Below, piece after piece: positions 8,088 through 13,943 of a stretch of 64,000 nucleotides of DNA. The DNA lies in the NCBI GenBank assembly GCA_003150035.1, contig QALR01000007.1:62001-126000 (forward strand), written 5' to 3'. The notes under the pieces were generated by a model. It had not been told where the DNA came from. It searched no databases and worked only from the letters and a program-made list of their open reading frames with translations. The DNA comes from Clostridiales bacterium (lineage in GTDB: Bacteria; Bacillota; Clostridia; Oscillospirales; CAG-272). The position numbers were made by a program, and so were the translations under genes. How positions within the stretch are numbered: the first letter of the stretch is position 1; every line of letters begins with the position of its first letter.

Positions 8088-8940
8088 AGTAAAAAAGGTA
8101 ATATTTCTTATCTGCTGTGGGGTGCTTGTGAGTGTGGTAGGATGCAGTGGCAACACAGCACCTTCACCGACCGAAAGTCCGCCGACAACGGTATCGGAAA
8201 CGATAAAAACAGAAACGCCTACCGAAACAACACCGCCTATAACGGCAGTAGAGCGGACAGAGAAAGAAAAAGAGCCTGTCCCCACCGAGAGCGCGGATCA
8301 GGCAACCGAGCCGACTGTGACCGGCACAGCGCCTACAACAACGGCAAAGCCAACGGAAGAAACCAAGCGTACCGAACCAACAAAAGCAACAGAGCCATCG
8401 GCGGCGGAAAAAACCGAACACATAGAAGAAACACCGTCGGAAACTGAAGAACCACAAGAGGAAATATATGTGGGCATACAATGGCCAGAAGTCGATCCTG
8501 CGGATATAGAAAAGCTTGTGATTGAGAAAATAAATGACTACCGCATAGCACAGGGAGATACGGCAGCTACGATGCTCCCCGGACTGACAGAGGTGGCGCG
8601 GTACAGAGCAAATGAACTGACCGAAAACTTCTCTCACACAAGTCCCCGTGATGCGTGTAACGAATTAAAATATGGCGAATTCGTAGATATGGCACTTTAC
8701 GGTCTCACCGCCGAGGATAGTTATTACCAAGGCTTTAACCGAGAAGCCATCGGTATGGGCGACTGGTTCGGTACGGCTGAAAGTATGTCGGATCGTATCG
8801 CAGACGGCTTCCATCATAGCAAAGGACACTGGTCATATGTTGGCAGCTCCAAATATCCCTACATCGCCGTAGGCGTAACCAAAGCAAACGTAAAATGGTA
8901 TGTTTGCATCTGTATGAGCGAGGAAAATTACGGCGGATAA
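8080..8940 (+). CDS. CAP/SCP-domain lipoprotein with a Pro/Thr/Glu-rich stalk
   Basis: 286-residue exported lipoprotein. Residues 1-22 form a lipoprotein signal with lipobox ending VVGC (Cys22). Residues 25 to about 130 are a low-complexity linker of Pro, Thr, Glu and Lys (TETP, PTES, TEPT repeats) that probably spans the cell wall. The C-terminal 150 residues match a CAP (SCP-like, YkwD) domain: VIEKINDYRIAQG, VARYRANELTENFSHTSP, then SDRIADGFHHSKGHW. The CAP family has no single activity. The start is uncertain: in-frame GTG 8062 and ATG 8068 also exist, but ATG 8080 gives the best signal peptide. Last gene of the cassette, followed by a terminator. Confidence 0.85.
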   Translation: MDKVKKVIFLICCGVLVSVVGCSGNTAPSPTESPPTTVSETIKTETPTETTPPITAVERTEKEKEPVPTESADQATEPTVTGTAPTTTAKPTEETKRTEPTKATEPSAAEKTEHIEETPSETEEPQEEIYVGIQWPEVDPADIEKLVIEKINDYRIAQGDTAATMLPGLTEVARYRANELTENFSHTSPRDACNELKYGEFVDMALYGLTAEDSYYQGFNREAIGMGDWFGTAESMSDRIADGFHHSKGHWSYVGSSKYPYIAVGVTKANVKWYVCICMSEENYGG

Positions 8941-8948
8941 TCTAATAT

Positions 8949-8987
8949 CTCCAAGTAAGAATTGGCACTTACTTGGAGATGCTTTTA
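8949..8987 (+). terminator. Terminator after the CAP-lipoprotein gene
   Basis: Perfect 11-bp stem CTCCAAGTAAG/CTTACTTGGAG (8949-8959, 8968-8978) with an 8-base loop, followed by ATGCTTTTATTAT. It closes the 7026-8940 transcript. Confidence 0.7.
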
Positions 8988-9014
8988 TTATCAAAAACAC
9001 TTTGAAAAACAGGT

Positions 9015-9114
9015 TGGTTTGTACCAAATTGTTGCACAAACCAAAACCTGCATAAACACTGGGTTTTTGAGGTGAAAACAGAGAAAAATTTAAGCAAAAG
9101 TGGTTTGTACCAAA
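9015..9114. repeat. Repeated TGGTTTGTACCAAA motif near the left end of the mobile element
   Basis: TGGTTTGTACCAAA occurs at 9015-9028 and 9101-9114, each containing a partial dyad (TTGGT or TGGT facing ACCA). An inverted partial copy (ACAAACCAA) lies at 9036-9044. The spacing of 86 bp and the position outside any gene fit protein-binding sites, for example integrase/excisionase arm sites, but this is inference. Confidence 0.45.
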
Positions 9115-9188
9115 ATGTAATAAAAACCTCTTTTTACTTTCAAAAATTGCGTTACTGTAGTCAAAGAAAACTGTTTACTAATAAAAAC

Positions 9189-9217
9189 TTGACTAAACTT
9201 TTGTTCGATGTTATAAT
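9189..9217 (+). promoter_or_regulatory. Strong sigma-A-type promoter with palindrome at the start site
   Basis: TTGACT at 9189-9194 and TATAAT at 9212-9217 are separated by exactly 17 bp. Directly downstream, 9222-9238 is a perfect palindrome (ATGCTCA-ATA-TGAGCAT) covering the expected start site, an operator-like position. No protein gene with an RBS follows before the terminator at 9287. Confidence 0.65.
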
Positions 9218-9223
9218 GAGTAT

Positions 9224-9337
9224 GCTCAATATGAGCATGATGATTATTGTAGTATTGTAAAACAGAATAAAATGAGGATGTTAGAATCGTCATTGGAGGA
9301 GTCTATTTATAGGCTCGCCTCCAATGGCGATTTTTTT
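9224..9337 (+). ncRNA. Candidate short RNA bounded by promoter and terminator
   Basis: Between the promoter at 9189-9217 and the hairpin at 9287-9330 lie about 60 bases with no reading frame bearing an RBS. Transcription would give an RNA of about 110 nt, or would be the attenuated start of a longer leader. Confidence 0.35.
9287..9337 (+). terminator. Intrinsic terminator
   Basis: Thirteen-bp stem TCGTCATTGGAGG (9287-9299) with CCTCCAATGGCGA (9318-9330), one wobble pair, followed immediately by seven T (9331-9337). An alternative hairpin (ATGGCG/CGCCAT) shares its right arm, so competing structures are possible. Confidence 0.7.
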
Positions 9338-9720
9338 GCGCCATCGGAACCGGATGCAGCGGAACACTCCAATGCAGAAAGGCATCCGGAACCTACAAGT
9401 GAATACCCGTGTCGGTGACAGATACGAAGGACGATGTAATAGCTTCGCCAAGATGAACTTTTGTGCTGAGCGAGCAGTCGGCGGTAAGAGAATGTGCGAT
9501 GACCTCGTAAAACGAGCGAGCGTGTCGGTCGGCTTTACCTCGGAGTCCGGGTAAGGAATCTTAACAGGTTCCTGCTTAATACGTGATGGAAGGCCATCAT
9601 AGGTAAACGATAGTCGGCACGCGCATAGGTTTGGTCAGCCTCTGAATGACAATTCTGTAAAACAGGCAAACTGTTATTATACCCCGATTCAGATCGGGAT
9701 ATTCGTAGTATGGGCGCAAA
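9338..9720 (+). other. Non-coding stretch with many hairpins; possible structured RNA
   Basis: No protein-coding pattern fits this stretch. Several short stems are visible: CCGGATGC/GCATCCGG (9350-9390 region), CGTGTC/GATACG, CTCG-taaaa-CGAG, GGAA/TTCC and GATGG-aagg-CCATC. It is richer in G and C than the flanking intergenic DNA, as structured RNAs often are. I looked for RNase P, tmRNA, group I and group II intron signatures and did not recognise any. Together with the attenuator that follows, it could be one long leader or a separate RNA. Confidence 0.35.
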
Positions 9721-9723
9721 ATA

Positions 9724-9752
9724 TTGACAGACTCTAAAAAATATGTTATACT
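9724..9752 (+). promoter_or_regulatory. Promoter of the mobile-element operon leader
   Basis: Consensus TTGACA (9724-9729), 17 bp, TATACT (9747-9752). The transcript would start near 9759 and run through about 350 nt of leader before the first large gene at 10111. A short hairpin CCAAG/CTTGG sits right at the 5' end of this RNA. Confidence 0.75.
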
Positions 9753-9809
9753 ACAGACCCAAGGAAAATCTTGGTACAACTGAATAGATAACATATAAAG
9801 TTTCACATC

Positions 9810-9917
9810 CCCGTGGAACTGCGCGACAGTGAAAACTGTTGCAGGGAGCTGTTAAATATTAAGGCTCGTACATAATAAGTCACTTATGATAGGTGGCTTT
9901 TATGTGCGAGCCTTTTT
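9810..9917 (+). terminator. Leader hairpins ending in an intrinsic terminator (attenuator)
   Basis: An 8-bp stem capped by a GAAA tetraloop (GCGACAGT-GAAA-ACTGTTGC) lies near 9819-9842. It is followed by a long hairpin from AAGGCTCG (9861) to CGAGCC (9907-9912), with a 13-bp outer stem including one wobble pair and an inner extension, and then five T (9913-9917). Because it stands between the promoter at 9724 and the operon, it should limit transcription unless bypassed. Confidence 0.65.
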
Positions 9918-9939
9918 GTGTCCCTACGCAATATGAATA

Positions 9940-9967
9940 CTGCTCCCACTTTTCAAAGTGAGAGCAG
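9940..9967 (+). promoter_or_regulatory. Leader hairpin before the short reading frame
   Basis: CTGCTCcCACTTT-TC-AAAGTGaGAGCAG forms a 12-pair stem with one internal mismatch and a two-base apex. No T-run follows. It lies 19 bases before the RBS of the 8-codon frame at 10001 and could be an alternative partner of upstream leader segments. Confidence 0.5.
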
Positions 9968-10000
9968 CTCGCTGACAAAACAGAAGAAAGGAGTGAGGTT

Positions 10001-10027
10001 ATGATTGTAACAACACAGCCGCCTTGA
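10001..10027 (+). CDS. Candidate 8-residue leader peptide (MIVTTQPP)
   Basis: A very short frame, ATG to TGA, coding MIVTTQPP, preceded by AGAAAGGAGTGAGG, one of the best ribosome binding sites in the region. Its last codons (CAG CCG CCT) lie in the left arm of a GCCGCCTT/AAGGCGGC hairpin (10018-10025, 10035-10042), so a ribosome on this frame would open the stem. Further downstream AGAACT/AGTTCT and GTTC/GAAC pairings exclude each other. This layout is that of translation-controlled attenuation. The consecutive Pro codons are the kind of stall site used in such leaders, but stalling is inference. Confidence 0.5.
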   Translation: MIVTTQPP

Positions 10028-10110
10028 TTGGATAAAGGCGGCAGCAGAAACAAGAACTCGCCGTAAGTTCTAAAAGAACGGTAATAAAAATCGAAAGGAA
10101 ATAAATTATT

Positions 10111-10320
10111 ATGAAAACATCTATGTATAAAAACTACGATGAGCTGCCGCTATTTCTGAATGCGGATACGGTAGCAAAGGCTCTCGGCATCGCCATCTCC
10201 TCTGCGTATGAGTTGATGCAAGAAAAAGATTTCCCGACCTTCAAGGTGGGCAATCGTAAGTTCGTGGAAAAGGAAAAATTCCGTCAGTGGATCGAAGCAC
10301 AGTCAGGAGGTAACCGTTGA
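10111..10320 (+). CDS. Excisionase-like HTH DNA-binding protein
   Basis: 69-residue single-domain protein of the AlpA/excisionase (MerR-like winged helix, HTH_17) type: LFLNADTVAKALGIAISSAYELM forms the helix-turn-helix and FKVGNRKFVEKEKFRQWIE the wing and final helix. Such proteins bend DNA at attachment sites and direct integrases towards excision, and may also regulate transfer genes. An RBS (GAAAGGAAA) precedes the ATG. It is the first real gene of the mobile-element operon, and its stop overlaps the next gene's start. It could alternatively be a pure transcription regulator. Confidence 0.8.
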   Translation: MKTSMYKNYDELPLFLNADTVAKALGIAISSAYELMQEKDFPTFKVGNRKFVEKEKFRQWIEAQSGGNR

Positions 10321-10784
10321 AATACAACCGCTACCCAAAGAGAGATGCAGTGAAAAATTATTTTCCTCTGCCGAATGAAATCTTCTCGCTGGGACTAAGC
10401 GGCGGTGAAATCCTGGTCTACACCTATCTCATGTATCGTGAAGATCGGGAAACTTTTCAGTGCCACCCAAGTTATAAAACCATCGGCGAAGCGGTTGGTA
10501 TGAGCAACAACACCGTCAAAAAGTATGTGGACGGATTGGTCGACAAACGGTTGATCACAACCGAGCCGACCTCCGTCATCACCAAAAAAGGTGAAAAGCG
10601 TAACGGCAATTTGCTCTATACCATCCGTCCCATACAAGAAGCGGTTGACTATTTTAATGCACAGCAGCTACGGAAAGCGGATCAGGAAATGGCACGGCTG
10701 AATGTAATCCGTAAACTCGAAGAATACGACCGAAAACACGGTATTATAGACGGAAAACGGTCGTCATTATTTGAAGCAGGTTAA
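10317..10784 (+). CDS. HTH_36-type replication-initiator-like protein
   Basis: 155-residue protein with a winged-helix N-terminal half of the HTH_36 / RepA-N-like type (NYFPLPNEIFSLGLSGGEILVYTYLM, then SYKTIGEAVGMSNNTVKKYVDGL) and a charged helical tail. Proteins like this serve as replication initiators or operon regulators on mobilizable elements; both remain possible. The start is TTG at 10317, supported by CAGGAGG six bases upstream and by overlap with the previous stop. No catalytic motif. About 110 bp separate it from the MobC-like gene. Confidence 0.7.
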   Translation: MKYNRYPKRDAVKNYFPLPNEIFSLGLSGGEILVYTYLMYREDRETFQCHPSYKTIGEAVGMSNNTVKKYVDGLVDKRLITTEPTSVITKKGEKRNGNLLYTIRPIQEAVDYFNAQQLRKADQEMARLNVIRKLEEYDRKHGIIDGKRSSLFEAG

Positions 10785-10894
10785 AGTGCGGGGTCATCCC
10801 GCACCACCTACTTCGGACGGCAGAGCCGACCGTTGGGGGATTTTACGAAAAAGTCAATGCCTTTGTTATGGGGTCTTGCAGAAAGGAAATAAAA

Positions 10895-11320
10895 ATGGAC
10901 GAAAAAACAAGCAAAAAGCGCAGATTCCCGCTGTATATACCTGCGGAACAGGATGCGGAAATCAATGAATTTGTGGATAACGGATACGCCAAATCGCAAA
11001 ATGATTTTATTAACAAAGCGATTGAATTTTATATCGGTTATCTTCGCAACAACAAAAATCTCGATTATATCGCGCCGATCCTTTCATCTGTGATGAAAAG
11101 TCAGATGCAGGATATCGAGAGAAATCTGTCCGAGATGCTTTTTAAGCTGGCAGTTGAGGTTGCAAAGCAAAATCATATTGCAGTAAGCCGCGGAGAGCTT
11201 GACGAAGATACACTCTATCGCCTCAATGATATGTGCTGCCGTGATGTTGCTTCCAACAACGGCAGGGTTCAGCTTGAAAACGCCTATCGGTATCAGTACA
11301 GTGAGGAGGGTGATGATTGA
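10895..11320 (+). CDS. MobC-like ribbon-helix-helix mobilization accessory protein
   Basis: 141-residue protein with an N-terminal ribbon-helix-helix-like segment (RRFPLYIPAEQDAEINEFV, then SQNDFINKAIEFYIGYL) and a helical C-terminal half (IERNLSEMLFKLAVEVAKQNHI). Such proteins bind the transfer origin and help the relaxase nick DNA. The ATG at 10895 with AGAAAGGAAA upstream is preferred to an ATG nine codons earlier. It overlaps the relaxase start by one base (TGATGG), a standard mobC-relaxase arrangement. The origin of transfer was not located; the gap 10785-10894 in front of this gene is the likeliest place. Confidence 0.75.
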   Translation: MDEKTSKKRRFPLYIPAEQDAEINEFVDNGYAKSQNDFINKAIEFYIGYLRNNKNLDYIAPILSSVMKSQMQDIERNLSEMLFKLAVEVAKQNHIAVSRGELDEDTLYRLNDMCCRDVASNNGRVQLENAYRYQYSEEGDD

Positions 11321-12648
11321 TGGCAAAAATATTTTTCACAAGTAATTATTATAAAAATCCGGCAAAAGCAAACACCGGAAGGTTGCTTCGGTATATCGGA
11401 ACGCGCGAGAGCGTAGAAAAGTTGCCGACCGGCATTGATCACTCACCGTCAACTGTCAGGCAGCAGCGACTTATCGCCGAGGTACTGAAATCCTTTCCTC
11501 ACAGCCGTGAGTATGTGGAGTATAAAAACTATGAGAGTGACTCCACAAAATCCAATGCAACAAATTTTATTAATGCCGTGATCGAGCGTAACGATGTCAG
11601 CCGCCTTGATAAATTGGTTTCGTATATTGCAGAGCGACCGGGAGTTGAAAAGATCGGTTCTCACGGTCTGTTCTCTCAAACCGATGACAAGATCGACTTG
11701 GATGCGGTTGCCGAAGAAGTGAATAATCATAACGGCATCGTGTTCACTCACATCATCAGTCTGCGGCGCGAGGATGCTGAACGGCTTGGATATAACAACG
11801 CACAGGCGTGGAAAGATTTGGTTCGCCGGAATGTTACCGAGCTGGCTGAAGCACACAGCATCAATCTGTCAAACCTGCAATGGTATGCCGGCTTCCACAA
11901 CAAAGATCATCATCCGCATATACACTTGGTGGTATATTCGAAAGACGGCAAGCAGGGGTGGATCACCAAGAAAACCATTGAAGATATGCGCCGTCTGTTC
12001 GCGGGCGATATTTTTCGCAACGAACAGTATAAGCTCTTCCAAATGGAAACACAGCAGCGGGATATGGTCAAAGAGCGCGTCAAGGATCTAATAGAAGATG
12101 TGTTTTCTATGTATCCGGTAAGCTTGGAGATATATTCTCTGTTCGAAACTTTGCAACATCAGCTAAAAAATCATTCGGGCAAAAAGGTTTACGGTTATCT
12201 GCCGAAAGAAATTAAGGAAACGGTCAATCAGATCGTAGCCGAGTTTGCCAAGGATGAAGATGTGGCTGAACTCTATGCCGTGTGGAATAAAATCAATCGG
12301 GAAAAGTTGTCGCTGTATTACGAAAAGAAAGAACCTGATATTCCTCTGGAACTGAATAAAGAATTCCGCAGTCTGAAGAACGACATTATCAGGGCGGCGG
12401 TGCAGATGGACAACTATATGGTGAATAGTGGTTACTCCACCGAGCAAAAGGTTTGTTTCTTGTTCACGAATGTGTTCCGTGCCTTCCTAAAATCGTTTCA
12501 AAATAATTATAACAAGCACGCCAATCGCCTTGGCAGACAAATAGATAAAAAGCTGATGTCCGCCATCGAAGCGAAGAAAGCGGCTCACGGATTGAAGTTG
12601 GACAAGGGTGTGACATATGACTACAACGAACCGACCATAACTATGTAA
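11320..12648 (+). CDS. MobP-type relaxase (mobilization protein)
   Basis: 442-residue relaxase that would nick the transfer origin and pilot the strand to the recipient using a conjugation machine supplied in trans. The signature HNKDHHPHIH (residues 193-202) is the metal-binding three-histidine motif of the MobP group, with preceding FTHIISLRREDAERLGY typical of MobP3-like proteins in Clostridia. The N-terminal KIFFTSNYYKNPAKANTGRLLRYIGTRESV resembles the same group. The ATG at 11320 (after GAGGAGGG) is chosen over TTG 11317. The C-terminal 200 residues are helical without known motifs. No type IV secretion genes are in the window, so the element is mobilizable rather than self-transmissible. 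Confidence 0.9.
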   Translation: MAKIFFTSNYYKNPAKANTGRLLRYIGTRESVEKLPTGIDHSPSTVRQQRLIAEVLKSFPHSREYVEYKNYESDSTKSNATNFINAVIERNDVSRLDKLVSYIAERPGVEKIGSHGLFSQTDDKIDLDAVAEEVNNHNGIVFTHIISLRREDAERLGYNNAQAWKDLVRRNVTELAEAHSINLSNLQWYAGFHNKDHHPHIHLVVYSKDGKQGWITKKTIEDMRRLFAGDIFRNEQYKLFQMETQQRDMVKERVKDLIEDVFSMYPVSLEIYSLFETLQHQLKNHSGKKVYGYLPKEIKETVNQIVAEFAKDEDVAELYAVWNKINREKLSLYYEKKEPDIPLELNKEFRSLKNDIIRAAVQMDNYMVNSGYSTEQKVCFLFTNVFRAFLKSFQNNYNKHANRLGRQIDKKLMSAIEAKKAAHGLKLDKGVTYDYNEPTITM

Positions 12649-12710
12649 AAATGGGATTGCGCATACATTTTATGCGCTATATCAAACAAGAAAAATACTC
12701 GAACATTCTA

Positions 12711-12779
12711 TGCAAAAAACGCTGGATATTCCAAAACAAGTGTGGTATTGTGTTGTGCTGCAAGGAGGTGATTATCGTG
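12711..12779 (+). promoter_or_regulatory. Promoter/RBS segment, copy B of the duplicated leader
   Basis: Closely similar to 6958-7028. Promoter reading: TGGATA (12723-12728), 17 bp, TATTGT (12746-12751) with extended -10 TGG; then AAGGAGGTG and the GTG start. Identical spacing in both copies argues for common descent and common control. Confidence 0.55.
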
Positions 12780-13943
12780 GCAAAACGAAGACCATCGGGC
12801 GAAGGAATGATTCGCCAAAAGAAAAAAGGACAATGGGAAGGTCGTATCGTCGTAGGCCATAAGGAAAACGGCGATCCTATCTTCCGCTACGTCTACGCAA
12901 AAACGCAAAAGGAACTGATCAACAAACTCCATTATAAAATTGATGAGTTCCGAGATGCCGAGCTGACCGAGGACAGTAAATTGTCCCTCGGTGAGTGGCT
13001 CGACAAATGGATTGCTGAGTATATGACCGGTACTATCCGTGAAAGTACGCTGGACGGATACAAAACCTATGTAGAAAAATATATCAAGCCTGCTCTTGGA
13101 AATAAGCAGATAGCGTTCATCACAACTGCCGAAATACAGAAATTTTATAATAATCTAAAAAAGAACGGCAGAATTCAAAATCGGAGTATCTACGGACAAG
13201 GTTTGTCGGATGCCTCGGTTGTGAGAGTTCACTATATGCTCCATGAAGCGATGGACATGGCGGTGAAAGAGCATCTCATATCCAAGAATCCGACAAACGG
13301 TACAACAGTGCCGAAGATCGTAAAAAAGGAAATGCAGGTATTGACCGATGAACAGCTTGATACCTTTATGAAACTCATTGATTCCGAGGAGCATTGGCGT
13401 GACTTCTTCTACACCGAGCTGACAACAGGACTTAGACGTGGCGAAATATGCGGTCTCAAGTGGACGGATTTTGATGAGGTCGAAGGTAAACTGAATATCA
13501 ACCGCAGTATCGACTTACGCAACGGCGTGATAGTCGAAGGCGAAACCAAAACAGGTCAGGGCAAGCGAAGTTTCTATCTTCCGGTCAGCACAGCAAATGT
13601 GCTGAGAGAACGAAAGAAGAATGCAAAAGGCGAATGGATATTCACCGATCCGCTGAACCCCGAACTTCCCGTAGCACCACCGGCGGCGTATAGAAAAATG
13701 AAGGCTCTGCTCCAAAAAGCAGGGCTTCCCAATATACGCTTCCATGATCTACGGCATACCTTCGCCACCCACGCTCTCACAAGCGGAGTGGATGCCAAAA
13801 CGCTGTCGGGCATCCTTGGACATACCAATGCGAGTTTCACGCTCGACACCTACACCCATGTCACAACCGATATGCAACAGAGAGCCTCGAATATCGTCGG
13901 GGGCTTTATGAGCGATATATTTGGAGAGGAGTTGAAACCATGA
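12777..13943 (+). CDS. Tyrosine recombinase 1 (site-specific integrase)
   Basis: 388-residue integrase of the Tn916/phage type. Domains: an AP2-like arm-binding domain (residues 1-55, GMIRQKKKGQWEGRIVVG), a SAM-like core-binding domain (about 65-175) and the catalytic domain with Arg220 (TGLRRGE), His323/Arg326 (HDLRHTFATH), His349 and nucleophile Tyr359 (YTH). All catalytic residues are present. GTG at 12777 is chosen because AAGGAGGTG precedes it; a longer frame from 12651 has no RBS. Its stop overlaps the second integrase start, so both are made together. It would catalyse integration and excision of the 9-17 kb element. Confidence 0.92.
   Translation: MAKRRPSGEGMIRQKKKGQWEGRIVVGHKENGDPIFRYVYAKTQKELINKLHYKIDEFRDAELTEDSKLSLGEWLDKWIAEYMTGTIRESTLDGYKTYVEKYIKPALGNKQIAFITTAEIQKFYNNLKKNGRIQNRSIYGQGLSDASVVRVHYMLHEAMDMAVKEHLISKNPTNGTTVPKIVKKEMQVLTDEQLDTFMKLIDSEEHWRDFFYTELTTGLRRGEICGLKWTDFDEVEGKLNINRSIDLRNGVIVEGETKTGQGKRSFYLPVSTANVLRERKKNAKGEWIFTDPLNPELPVAPPAAYRKMKALLQKAGLPNIRFHDLRHTFATHALTSGVDAKTLSGILGHTNASFTLDTYTHVTTDMQQRASNIVGGFMSDIFGEELKP

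Noticed and set aside
8164..8637. 157-residue frame on the minus strand
   Set aside because: Antisense of the Pro/Thr-rich stalk of the CAP lipoprotein; composition artefact.
9072..9260. 62-residue frame near the element left end
   Set aside because: Overlaps the promoter at 9189-9217 and palindrome; no RBS.
9338..9720. Group II intron, RNase P RNA or tmRNA
   Set aside because: No domain V-like hairpin, no intron-encoded protein, and none of the conserved RNase P or tmRNA segments was recognised; kept only as an unclassified structured stretch.
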